Assembly (NCBI GenBank): GCA_022264855.1 | Contig: JABYQU010000003.1 | Coordinates: forward strand, 1,116,001-1,180,000 | DNA: 64,000 nt | Direction: 5' to 3' | Source: Lenzites betulinus | Taxonomy: Eukaryota; Basidiomycota; Agaricomycetes; Polyporales; Polyporaceae | Shown: in pieces, positions 25,093 to 35,657 of the stretch | Position numbering within the stretch: position 1 is the first letter of the stretch | How the letters are laid out: each line of letters starts with the position of its first letter | Translations under genes and position numbers: made by a program | The notes under the pieces: model-generated | Told to the model about the DNA's origin: nothing | The model's database searches: none | The model's input: only the letters and a program-made list of their open reading frames with translations

Positions 25093-26341
25093 TCCTTCAA
25101 GCCCCCGGCCGTCCCCTCCCGCCTCCAATCGCCCCTACAAGAAGCAGCAGCCGGTATGAGCCTCAGGCTAGTGAAGTCGTAGCAAGTCATTGGCGGGGGT
25201 TCATCGCTCGTTTAACAGGAGCTGGCGCTAATGTAAAAACATATCCACTCGCTATGTGGGCGGAGGTTACACTTATGCATAGACTCCAAACTGCTTACAT
25301 CCCCTCATCGAATGCCGGGTACACCCTTTCAATCTACGGTAACCTGCGCTCATCGCCATTTTTAGTGCTGGCAAGACCCGTCCAATACAGCCTCCAGCCA
25401 AGCATATCGTCACTGAGTCAAGGGTCAGAATCCGAGTAGATCGGCGGTAACGCCTCCATTAGCTCGACTATCTATGCAACTCGAGTTGACATTCAAGATT
25501 TGAGCAGCCCTGTGGCCACTCGTGATTATCACAGTCATGCCATAGGACTAGCCCCGTTGAGCATACAACGGGCGCATGCGCAGTTTGCAGCTTATGGGCG
25601 CTTTGGGGCGACAAAGTTATCATCGAAGAATGATGTTGAAGTCGACCCTTGATGCGCCTGCCACAAGCCCGGGCTCGGCGCACAGTGTCAAATGGTACGT
25701 ACAAGCACACTATGTTATGCGGATGAGTGATGATTGATTTTGTCCGCGCAGAACGATATAGTCGGCCACAGAGACATCAGTTGGCAGCGTAGCCTGAGCT
25801 ATCGCCCGAACCCGAATCACGACATGCGGTCGGCGAGCCACTTCGCATATACTACAACCGCCGGGTACTGCTGGCATTCGCTCTGTGTCTGCGGAGCAAG
25901 GAAGCACAGAGTCGGAACTTCTTTCCAGATTCAGGACGTGCTCTGCATGTGAGTAAAACTTTAACACTGGACGCCTGGCACAGATACTAACAGGTTTTCT
26001 TATGCGGCCGGTCTGCCTCGGAGATCAACAGCCCGATATGTTTTCTGCACACCCTCCGAAGCCGCTCGGTGTAGCTATGCTACGTACCACAGCAGTGGAT
26101 GCGCCCATGGGGCATTGAGTCCTCCACGCGTAGGCATACGCGATACCGGAAGCAAACTGATCCAACAAATTCGCCTGCGGCAAGGTGCCTTAGACCGCAT
26201 ACCAGAATACCTCCCCGTCTTCTTCGCCACCCGAAATCGTCGCCTTTGTCGCTCGCGCTCTTCAACCTCCGGGGTCCGCCGGTATGGGCGGTATAAAATA
26301 ACGACAAAACCAATGGCGGATGGGAGCGGCTTTGTGTCCCA
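25093..26341. other. 1.25 kb intergenic region upstream of the P450
   Basis: Between the end of the GH105-like gene and the P450 start. The last 60 bases hold the P450 TATA box. Several short frames exist, the longest about 115 codons, but none shows a family pattern, a plausible exon chain or signs of a transposon. Confidence 0.55.
26292..26298 (+). promoter_or_regulatory. TATA box of the cytochrome P450 gene
   Basis: TATAAAA 44-50 bases upstream of the P450 ATG. This would place transcription start within about 20 bases of the ATG, a very short leader. Sequence match seen, use inferred. Confidence 0.6.
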
Positions 26342-28520
26342 ATGATGGCCTCTCTTCCCTCCTCAGCATTTCTCTCTCTCGTTGTCGCGTGTTTTATCCT
26401 CCTCGTAGCCTGGCGAGTTCAAAGGCGGCGCAAGAACGCCAGCCTTCCACCAAGTCCACCTTCCGACCCGATAATCGGTCACTTTCGTACTTTCCCTCGG
26501 AAATTCCAAGGAGAGGTGTTCCACCAGTGGTCGAAAATATATGGTAAGTGATCCGCAACTTTCTTGGGCATTTTTTTATCATTAACCTGTGTGCAGGCGA
26601 CATCTTCTACCTGGAATTGCTTGGGAAGAAGATTGTTGTCGTCAACAGCTATGACCTCGCGAACGAGCTCATGGACAAGCGCAGCGCAAATTACAGCGAC
26701 AGGCCGGAGATGCCTCTTTTCCAAAAGTAAGGCGCTTTTCCAGTGGCATATGTCTCAAGTCACCATATTGGCTCATCCATACGACTTCCTTCAGCATGGG
26801 ATGGGGCTCCAGCATACAATTTATGAAATATGGCAAGCAATTCTTCAAGCAACGCCGAATACTTCAGCAGTACCTGAGCAAGAATGAAGTCCCCCGCTTC
26901 GACGCCTCAAACACCGAGGAGGCACAGAGGATGCTCAAAAACCTGCTTGACCGTCCAAAAGACTTTGATTGGCTTATTCGGCGGTATGTCTTAAACCCGC
27001 CTCCGCGACATATCCGCCCTGAGGCCTCAACGCGAGCGTTTCAGATTCACCTCTGCTCTGACACTGAAGATCGCGTACGGACATCAGATCGAGTCTGACG
27101 ACGACGAGTACATCAAGTTGACGGAAGCTATCACACTCGCCCTCGATGAAACCGGTGATCCGGGCACGTCCCCCGTTGACTTCCTCCCTTATCGTATGTT
27201 GCATTTCTATGGAACGTAACCGCCGCCCTTACCTTTGGCCGAAGTTAAACACCTACCCTGGTGGCTCCCAGGCTGTTGGTTCAACCGCGTCGTCCACAGT
27301 GCGTCTTATCCAGTGTCAGCACTGTTGTGATGGCTGACCATCCTCTAACATTAGAGTGGAGCTGGGCCATTCGTAGATTCCATGACTATCCATTCCAGGA
27401 AGTGCAGCGTCAAATGGTACGCTACTCGCACTGTATCTGACCCCATTGCCTGAATTTTTGAGTACTCGCTTTCATAGGCCGAAGGCCACGCGTCGCCGTC
27501 ATTCCTGCTGGATTACCTGGAAGAATTCTCAAAGCCGGACTTCAAGGGAGAACACAGCCTGGACGACTTGAAACACGCCGCGGGGGCCATCTACGTAGGC
27601 GGCGCGGAAACGGCAAGTCATATCTCTTACATGCTTTCGCGCCGTCGTTTTCTGATAGTTGCGGCGTGCAGACATACTCAACTCTCAAGACATTCTTGCT
27701 CGCGATGGTGCTCCACCCACACGTCCTCAAAAAGGCGCAGGAGGAGCTGGACAGGGTGGTCGGCAACAAGCGCCTCCCCGATTTCGACGACCGCGAGAAC
27801 CTACCGTACATGGATGCGATCTTCCAGGAAGTACTCAGGTACGCCGGTGACTTCACATCCGATATATACGCTTGTTTAACATCTATACCTCGCGGCCCAG
27901 ATGGCGTCCCGTTGGTCCCCTCGGTCAGCATTTGAAATCTCACATTTCGTTCGGGGATGCTCTGGACTGACCCGCACCGCAGCTATTCCGCATAGCGCTG
28001 TGCAAGACGACACATTCAACGGCATGTTCATCCCTAAGGGAACGATGATCTTCGGCAACGTATGGTGCGTTACTTGCCAAACTCTAACGTCCCCGCCCTC
28101 AATTATGACCCGTGGTCCTCAGGGCTATGTGTATGGATGAGCGCGTGTACCACGACCCTGATACCTTCAAGCCCGAGCGATTCCTCCCTGGGCCGCACGG
28201 CGCCCCTGAGCCGTTCCCGCATTCAACCTTCGGCTTCGGGCGTCGGTAAGTCCTCCTCCCAAAGTGTGCCTCCGGCCAACACGAGGTACTGAGCGTGCCG
28301 CAGCGTCTGTCCGGGGCGTTTCCTCGCGATAAACAGCGTGTGGATGGCGATCGTCTCAATGTGCGCGACGATGGACATCCGCAAGGCCATCGGCCCCGAC
28401 GGGAAGGAGATCACGCCCTCGGGCGAGTACACGTCTAGCATAGCGAGCTGCCCGAAGCTCTTCCCGGCCGACATCGTCCCCCGATCAGAGGAAGCCCGCC
28501 AGCTCATCTTGAGCCTATGA
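26342..28520 (+). CDS. cytochrome P450 monooxygenase, B-class, basidiomycete CYP
   Basis: ER-anchored haem monooxygenase. The N-terminal anchor is ASLPSSAFLSLVVACFILLV, followed by the proline hinge LPPSPPSDPIIGHF. The exon chain gives the C-helix region YGKQFFKQRRILQQYL, the I-helix oxygen motif AAGAIYVGGAETTYSTLKTF, the K-helix ExxR within QEVLRWRPVGPL (split by an intron after EVLR), the PERF motif DTFKPERFLPG, and the haem loop FGFGRRVCPGRFLAINSVW. It ends RSEEARQLILSL. All essential residues are present, so it should be functional. The pattern resembles the large CYP64/CYP5144-type groups often annotated as O-methylsterigmatocystin oxidoreductase-like; that name does not predict substrate. 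No biosynthetic core enzyme lies near it, so no cluster role is suggested. Its TATA box is 44 bases upstream. Confidence 0.93.
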
Positions 28521-28883
28521 AGGAACTGGGTACGTGACTTCATGGACGGGTACGAACGCATAGCTGTGAGTGAAGACATCAGCATTACCTGCAGCGATCA
28601 ACTACATATGTACTCGCATATTATTGCCAAGGGCTCGGCTATCATGTACATTAGTGTCGATTGCTGTTGTGCCGCTAGACTGAGAAGTTTTCAATGTTCC
28701 TTTATAGTGAGGCTTGAAGTATACACATGGGTACGAAAGAAGGTGTGAGAACCGTAGCAACTACTAGATACAGCAGAAAGACCATTAACGCGTCGTAGCG
28801 TACCACAGGCGGGCGGCTTCCAGAACAATTGTCAGAGAAGGGCGAGCCCCATCGCAAGCCCACCATATCGATCAAAGGGGATG
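28521..28883. other. convergent 3' gap between P450 and multi-TM gene
   Basis: 363 bases between facing stop codons, holding presumed 3' UTRs. No gene or repeat seen. Confidence 0.55.
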
Positions 28884-30693
28884 TTACACATCCATTACGA
28901 CGACCTCCACGGTCGTCTCGCTCTTTTGCGACGTCGCGGTACTGTCGACGGAGCTGAGGTGCCTGACGGACCCGACCGAAGCCTCAGCAAGAGATCCCGG
29001 GGCAGAGAGGGGAAAGGGGACTGACGTGTCGAGCGCGATGTTGGTCGTGAGCGCAACGCGACGCGAACGCGTGTCCGTGTGCACGGCGACGCCGAGCGAC
29101 GCGCCGTCCCGGCCGCGTTCGCGCGTCGCAGTGTCCCTAATACGGTCAGCTGGAGAGTCGCAGCAGAGCCGGAGGTGGTGGACGTACTGCTTCGTGCCGT
29201 AGTATTCTACGGGATCGAGCGAAAGGACCGCTTCCGAGGACATGATGACGCTAGAGTGCATATGTGAGTCTGAGACGGCACTCGGAGCGAAAGCGAGCTT
29301 AAAGTTACCTGACGGTTGTTGCTGGAAATGTATGCAACAGGTTAGCAGGTCTGTAGAACAATCATCGAATGACATGACTTACCAGGCATAGAGAAAATGA
29401 CGTTCATTATGACTGTATATCCGTGAGTCCTTGGTGCTCGCTCACGATTCTGTATAGACGTACCGTTCATGTCTAGTATAGCGAACACCTGCTTGTAATG
29501 TCAACAAAGCGATCATGAGACAGAGCACGTCACGCACTGCGGCAGGGATATTAATCAGGAACGTCCCGGCGCAATACCAGAGGCACTGCTCCGACAGCGC
29601 TGTCCCGATCTTGCTCTTTAGTGCGGCCTTGCGCCAAAGCCCGCAGATCGTGAGAACGAGAATGACGAGGTCCATGAGCATCGCTGTGCGTCGGTCAGAC
29701 AGTGATCCTGGTGCATGAGGGCGAATGCATGTGGCGACTGACTGTACATATAGAAGACGAACATCGTGACATCGCTTGAGTGCACGACGATGCAGGAGTC
29801 CGTTAGGGGGTCCCACTGCGAGGCGATACTGTTCACTCCCTCTGTGCATACTGCAGTTGAGCACGCGTAAATTGCCATGTAGGCGGAGGCTGGACGTACG
29901 AACGGCCACGAGAGCGGCGTGTCCGATGCAGCCAATGGATAACAGCCAGACTACAATTCTGTTCATGTCACGCCAGATGATGTAGCTGTTCAAGACAATA
30001 TGTATACGGCGTTATCAATGTGCACTGTGGAAGATGTACAGAACTCGACGTACCTTCTCAGCCCTAGGTTCAAAGTCGAACAAAACGAAGCAGAGCTTCC
30101 TAGGACCTTTGAGTGGCTTAGTTATCCTAGGAAGTTACGTTAGAAGTTCACCAGTGTACTCACCGCCAAGGTCTTGTAGGCAACTACAAGTCTCATGTTC
30201 AATAGGGAGCGGACGCTGCAAGGTAGACACAGCACTGACCATCGCAGGATATCTTATTCGTGAAATGGTTCGAAACCACACTATTGTCAGTCGTAAGTGA
30301 ACGACCGGGTGGGCATAGGTTAGCGTCAAGTGCCACGCTTACAAGAACAGCAGAGTGACCAGGATGGCATAGCGCCCAAAGAGATACGGAATCTAAGGAC
30401 GGACAGCGGGTCGGTCGCCAGTCTCGAATTTCGAAGTAAGACTGACCAGAGCAGGGCTAAAGTGGCGCCGTTTAGTTAAAAGTGACCACTCAATCGTCGT
30501 ACGCGTAATAAAATGGGTCCTGCGGGATTAACGCGGCCTATCAGTGCATCGCTCTTGACGGATCGACTTCGGCCTGGGAACAAAGGAACGGCACGAGCGG
30601 TACGGACCCAAAGAATCCCAAGAGGAAGACCGCATTTTGATTGTAGAGGAAGGCACAGAAGGTGACCACGACGGGATCTTGCCAGTTCACCAT
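28884..30693 (-). CDS. multi-pass (about seven TM) membrane protein, basidiomycete-specific family
   Basis: Eight or more short exons make a chain of hydrophobic helices: MVNWQDPVVVTFCAFL, then TTIEWSLLTKRRHFSPAL, IPYLFGRYAILVTLLFL, VLGSSASFCSTLNLGLRS, IIWRDMNRIVVWLLSIGCIG, VTMFVFYMY, MLMDLVILVLTICGLWRKAA and INIPAAVFAILDMNVIMNVI. A polar cytoplasmic-type tail ends TTVEVVVMDV. This order (W-x-P-V start, FDFDW-like EWSLL, RYAIL, N-L-LR, LILG-like, FD-VLxLT-KL, LNxNxxMSIxxNVPA) is that of an expanded basidiomycete membrane family of unknown function, often confused with DUF6533 proteins. The ATG at 30693 and the first intron (weak donor gtccgt) are the least certain parts. GPCR-like sensing is sometimes suggested for such proteins; nothing here proves it. 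Confidence 0.65.
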
Positions 30694-31351
30694 AGGAAAC
30701 CCAGTGGCTACAGGCGAGGCCTAGACCAGTTGTATGGCGGCGTGTGGGGGATAGAAATGGAGATAGATATGTGTCAAGTTGTCTGTGCTGCGTCAAGGCA
30801 GACAGTTAGGCGCACAGAAGACGTTCATGCGGTCGAGGGAAGAGAGCGAGTGGTGGTGGACGCAATGTGAGACGAGGATAAGACCCGGGACTCGGAGAGT
30901 CGGAGAAGTTACGCGCTCGCTTACGCTCGAGTGGGCAGGCTGGCCCAACGACATGCGCTATTCGCCACTTGCTCGTCCGTTCTGTGCGCGCGACCCGTCG
31001 TCCAAATATCCAGGGTTCGACGGCGATAGACGAGCCGTAGCTCGTATCCGAGCGCGTCGTCCACGTTACAGTTTACTGTTCGAAGTTGCAAGCTTACCCC
31101 ATGGGGTAACCGGGTTTGTATAGTAGTAGAACTGATTAGAGTCTACTTAGTAGAGCGCGACGCGTCTTATATATGGGCGCTACTCAAACCTAAATGGACA
31201 GCCCGGCGTCTCCCCAGTCTCAGCCACACGCGCAGTTCTCAGCGCGTTCGCGTTCGTCCTGTCCTTGCGTTTGCTTTAATCCACCCATCCTTCAAGTTCT
31301 TGCGCCCTTTGTGACTGCTTCGAGCTCGTGTCTGAATTTGAAACCCGCGTC
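30694..31351. promoter_or_regulatory. divergent promoter region, multi-TM gene and sugar porter
   Basis: 658 bases between two outward-facing starts. TATATAT at 31168-31174 on the plus strand is the best core-promoter candidate for the porter. An upstream ATG at 31194 opens a 67-codon frame that overlaps the porter start. Nothing else is recognised. Confidence 0.5.
31168..31174 (+). promoter_or_regulatory. TATA-like element upstream of sugar porter
   Basis: TATATAT 178-184 bases upstream of the proposed ATG at 31352. The match is seen; the long distance leaves room for a leader of about 150 bases that would include the upstream ATG at 31194. Confidence 0.4.
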
Positions 31352-33291
31352 ATGGCCGTCGGTGATCCTGAGGCGTTCACCCTCTATGGCTGGGTAGTCT
31401 GCGTATGGGTCCTTGTGGTCTCCTTCCAAGTTAGTCTTCATCTATTCCCCAAAGCAATCGACACCCGCTAAAGCACATACCTCGACACCGTAGTATGGGT
31501 TCCACATATCAAGTCTGAACCAAATCTCGGGTGTTCTCACATGTCGCAAGACAGAGCCAGGCCTCCCGTCCACGTACTACGGTCTCCCGACATGCATACC
31601 CATGGACGACGCAACTTTCTCCTTGCTCACCTCGGTATACACCGTCGGAGGCTTTGCAGGCAGTCTCGGCGCGAACGTGATCATGGACCGCTGGGGTCGC
31701 AAGGGAGCCTGCCTGTCTAGCGCCTTCATCATGTCTGTGGGTGCGGGGTTCATGGCTGTCTCCGCCTCGCTGTCACCCCTCGTCATAGGAAGGTGAGCTG
31801 TCCGGCGTGCATTTGCATTGCAATAAATGAAATTGGATTATGTCAGGCTCCTCACCGGTGTCGCTTCCGGTTTGGGCCTTTGTGTCGGCCCCATCTTTAT
31901 TTCTGAGATTGCCCCCGTCAAGATCAAGGGCGCTGTCGGTCGGTGCACTTTCCGCTGGCCCAAATGGGTCTCTGCTGACCTCGCAGTTTGAATTATAGGT
32001 GTGCTGACCCAATTCGCCATCGTCATTGGCATTATGATCACCCAATCCATGGGACTGCAACTCGCCACACCGCTCACCTGGCGCTTGGTGCTCCTCTTCT
32101 CGTGTGCCCTGTCTTTAACGCAGCTTCTCGTGGGCCCCATAATTGTGGAGTCTCCCGTTTGGCTCAACAGGCACGGCTTACTCCGCGACAAGGCTGCGAG
32201 TGCGCGCAGACTATGGAAGGGCGGACACGCCATCCATAGCCCAGACGGTTGGTATAACATTCCCCCTACACATAGAGAACGACTAACGTATGGTCCCCTT
32301 GTTTAGAATCCAACGAGGATATAGAGGACCCGCTTCTCGGCACCGATGCTGAGAACAATGCTCTGAACCCAAATCACCGTGCGGACGAACACGAAGCGGC
32401 GGTCACCGTTCCGCAGGTCCTTTTGCGACCAGAGTTCCGCAAACCACTGGCGATCGTCTGCTTCTCCATGTTGTGCCAGCAGCTATCCGGTAGGGCATGG
32501 TTAGAATATTCATCACTGATTGTACCGCTAACCTCCATATCACCCATGCTAGGTGTCAACGCAGGTAAGCTGCCTACTGCAGGCCTCTGACGAAGATTTA
32601 TTTATGTTCGCCACGCAGTGTTGTATTATAGCAACAACATCCTATCGAAGGCGCTTCCAGACCTGGGGCCGTACGTCTCGCTCGGCATCACCATTGTCAA
32701 CTTCTTCATGACGGCCGCACCGATATTCCTGATTGACGTGAGTGCTCACCCCTGCGAACAGCGCTTTCTGTGTGCTCACCCATATACCTGCTACAGCGTC
32801 TGGGACGCAAGAAGCTGCTGTCGCTCTCCGCGACGGGCGCTATCACATCCCTGCTCGCGGTAGGCTTCGGCTTGGACAGTGGTGCGGTGCTGCTGGCCAG
32901 CACCGCTATCATCACTTTCGTCGCGTGAGTACCACCCCGGCCTCTTGGCGGCCAGGTGACGTGAACGACGTTCACCATTTTCTATACAGATCCTTCGCCC
33001 TTGGAATTGGCCCGGTGCCGTTTGTCATGATACCTGAAGTGTCCCCGCATCAGGCCGTCTCCGCATTGTCCTCTGTCGGCCTGTCTCTCAACTGTAAGCT
33101 TTTGCTCTGCTCCCCAGGCCAGCTCATGACCGTGCGTAGGGACCGCGAATTTCCTCGTCGGGCTTGTCTTCTTGCCCCTGCGAGACTTCCTCTCGCACGG
33201 GGACGTCGAGAAGGAGGGGCGGGTATTCTACGTCTTCGCCGCCCTTCTGGCCTTCTTCACGTTCATGCTGTTTGGGCTTTACAGAGGGTAG
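31352..33291 (+). CDS. MFS sugar porter, Vps73/YBR241C-like
   Basis: Twelve-TM major facilitator of the sugar porter family. Exon 1 is MAVGDPEAFTLYGWVVCVWV plus LVVSFQ, spliced to YGFHISSLNQISGVLTCRKT, which gives the first TM helix and the usual sugar-porter loop. Family motifs follow: DRWGRKGA (loop 2-3), GRLLTGVASGLGLCVGPIFI, ISEIAPVKIKGAVG, VESPVWLNRHG (PESPRWL-type), CQQLSGVNAVLYYSNNIL (QLSG-N-YY), IDRLGRKKLLSLS and PVPFVMIPEVSP (PxPxxxxxE-type). It ends AFFTFMLFGLYRG. The split of CQQLSG/VNAV and the exon at 33130 restore these motifs cleanly. Closest by pattern to yeast Vps73 and YBR241C, vacuole-associated putative hexose transporters. Substrate and membrane are not shown by the sequence. 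A long acidic loop (about 32310-32400) lies between TM6 and TM7. Confidence 0.88.
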
Positions 33292-33682
33292 ATGGGGATA
33301 GACGTCGGACTTGCATGGGCCACGGTATCGTCGCCGTGGGTATTGTCGCTAATTATCGATCCGGACTGTGTCTGTAACATACGCATACAATGAATATATG
33401 TGTCGTGCGCGACTCGCTCAGACATGAGTGTTCGTGTCATATCCCGGACGGGGCCGGGCGCAGTTGTATGAGACAGCCGCGCTTACAGTGCGGGCGCCTA
33501 AGCGCGGGCGACGTCGCAGCTGTGCCGGCCGATGCTCCCAGCATCTTCCTCTCCCCTCTCATCCCCGCTTGCCCCTCTTGCCCGTCCCCGCCCCTTCAGA
33601 TCCGCTTCGGCTGGCCGGCTTCTGCTCTTGTTCATCTTGCACGACTCGTACCCTTGCGCATCCCGGATAGCTACTTTCAACC
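33292..33682. promoter_or_regulatory. CDC50 upstream region with pyrimidine tract
   Basis: 391 bases. A C/T-rich tract at about 33538-33600 sits 80-145 bases ahead of the CDC50 ATG, typical of TATA-less, steadily expressed fungal genes. No coding pattern seen. Confidence 0.5.
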
Positions 33683-35229
33683 ATGGGTCTCTTCAACCGC
33701 AAGAAGGGCGGTGACGACGGCGCGCCGAAGAAGGAGAAGGGCAGCTGGCGGCGACCCGCAAGTGAGTCCCCCCTCGCGCCGCCCCTCGGTGCTCCAGGCC
33801 ACGACGACTCATGTGTTGGGCAGATACGGCGTTCAAGCAGCAGCGGCTGAAAGCGTGGCAGCCGATCCTCACTCCCCGCACCGTCCTCCCGACGCTGTTT
33901 ATCATCGGCGTCCTGTTTGCGCCCATCGGTGCGCTACTTGTGTGGGGAAGCGGTCTCGTAAGTATCTTTGAACATCATGCTCCCTGTCTAGCCACCATCT
34001 CACCTGCTTGCCCCTGCAGGTAAGCGAGATCGACATTGACTACACCGACTGCGAGCTGCTCTCGGCGCAGAACGCGAGCGTCACCGACACGCTCAACTTC
34101 ACCGACATCCCCTCCTCCAAGTTCGCCTACAAGCTGCGCGCGGCGGACGCCAATGCCCCCTTCACGACGCCGCAATACGCCTTCATCGACCGCACGGGCA
34201 GCGCGAGCGCGCCGTTCGACGCCCAGCGGCAGTGCGTCGTGCGCTTCGACGTGCCTGCGGACATGGACGCGCCCGTGCTGCTCTACTACCGCCTCACGAA
34301 CTTCTTCCAGAACCACCGGCGGTACGTGAAGAGCCTCGACCAGAACCAGCTCCGCGGCGACTTCGTCAGCGCGAGCAAGCTCAAGGGCGGCGACTGCAAG
34401 CCGCTCGACCAGGTCGACGGCAAGGCCGTCTACCCTTGCGGGCTTATCGCCAACTCCCTCTTCAACGGTGCGTCCGTCTCTCTGTATGCCTCTGCCCGCG
34501 CTCGCAGCAGCAGCAGCCTGGAGGGGGTATAGCGCCCTGCGGGATGCGATGCTGATTATATAACGCCACCTCCGCCAGACAGCTTCTCTGGTTTGTGGAA
34601 CCCGACAGACACGACACAGACGTACAACTTCTCCGAGACGGGCATCGCCTGGCCGGGCGAGGCGAAGAAGTACGCGAGCAAGCCGGGTTACGACAACTCG
34701 CAGATCACGCCCCCGCCGAACTGGGCGCTGCGCTACCCCGACGGATACACCACGGACAACCCGCCGCCGGACCTGAAGGCGGACGAGCACTTCCAGAACT
34801 GGATGCGCACGGCGGGCCTCCCGACGTTCTCGAAGCTCTTCGGGCGCAACGACGGCACGAAGCTCGCCAAGGGCACGTATCAGATTGCCGTTAACCTCAG
34901 TGCGTACACACTCCTATCCGTATCGCGCATGGTGGGGTTCAGTACTGATCGTTGGGCATTGCAACAGACTTCCCTGTGCGATCGTTCTCGGGCACGAAGT
35001 CGATCGTCATCTCGACGGTGTCCTGGATGGGCGGCAAGAACCCGTTCCTCGGATGGGCGTACGTTGCCGCCGCCAGCCTCCTCGTCCTCCTCGGCATCCT
35101 CGGCACCATCCGGCACCTCGTTAAGCCAAGGTCTGTCCCCCATCTCGCTCTCTAACGGGGCCCGTACTGACGTGTCATCGCCTTTGCAGAAAACTCGGAG
35201 ACATGTCTCTGCTGTCGTTCAACCGGTGA
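33683..35229 (+). CDS. CDC50: CDC50/LEM3 family beta subunit of P4-ATPase lipid flippase
   Basis: Non-catalytic partner that P4-ATPases need to leave the ER and flip phospholipids. It starts [20 protein letters not shown], then [20 protein letters not shown] leads into TM1 ([20 protein letters not shown]). The large luminal domain has the conserved cysteines in YTDCELL, RQCVVRF, GDCKPL and [13 protein letters not shown], and N-glycosylation sequons such as NAS, NFT and NFS. The pattern [20 protein letters not shown] followed by the luminal [10 protein letters not shown] is diagnostic. TM2 is [19 protein letters not shown], followed by [20 protein letters not shown]. Five or so introns, all restoring frame. 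Fungi usually carry Cdc50, Lem3 and Crf1 paralogs; which one this is cannot be settled here. Confidence 0.95.
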
Positions 35230-35657
35230 CCGGCGACGACTGGGCTTCCCTCACGACGACGAGACCGCCCGCGTCCCCTCCGGCGCGCCGTGGCATCCCT
35301 CACGCCGCCTCGTATTTATTTCGGACTACATGTACCAGCTGCCCTGACCTGTGCCGGCGGAGTCGGAGTCTTTCGCGTAATGGAGTATCTCATGCTGTAT
35401 TAGAACCACATTCTCTCTAGTTTCCGGTTCCCGATTTGTCTTGCAGTGTCGTCGCCGTGTCTGACTCCAAGTGCGCACGGCTAGGGAAAGGTACGTGGTG
35501 TGTGTGAAAAGGGCCCTTCGGTCCGGTACGATACATGCATGCGGTCCAACCAAGCAAGGAATGGTATGAATATAAAGGAGAAGGAACGTGATGGCGGGGA
35601 GGTATCCATATGTGCAGAAACGGCAACAAGAGTCCAGAGCGGCGCGGTACGGCTCTC
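35230..35657. other. convergent 3' gap between CDC50 and Hook gene
   Basis: 428 bases between facing stop codons. Presumed 3' UTRs only; no gene pattern found. Confidence 0.55.

Noticed and set aside
25093..26341. Possible transposon remnant in the longest gap of this half
   Set aside because: No terminal repeats, target duplications or transposase-like frame seen.
31005..31030. Possible tRNA B-box (GGTTCGA)
   Set aside because: The rest of the B-box and the cloverleaf do not fit.
23632..33291. Secondary-metabolite cluster around the P450
   Set aside because: No synthase, terpene cyclase or cluster regulator nearby; genes are unrelated in function.
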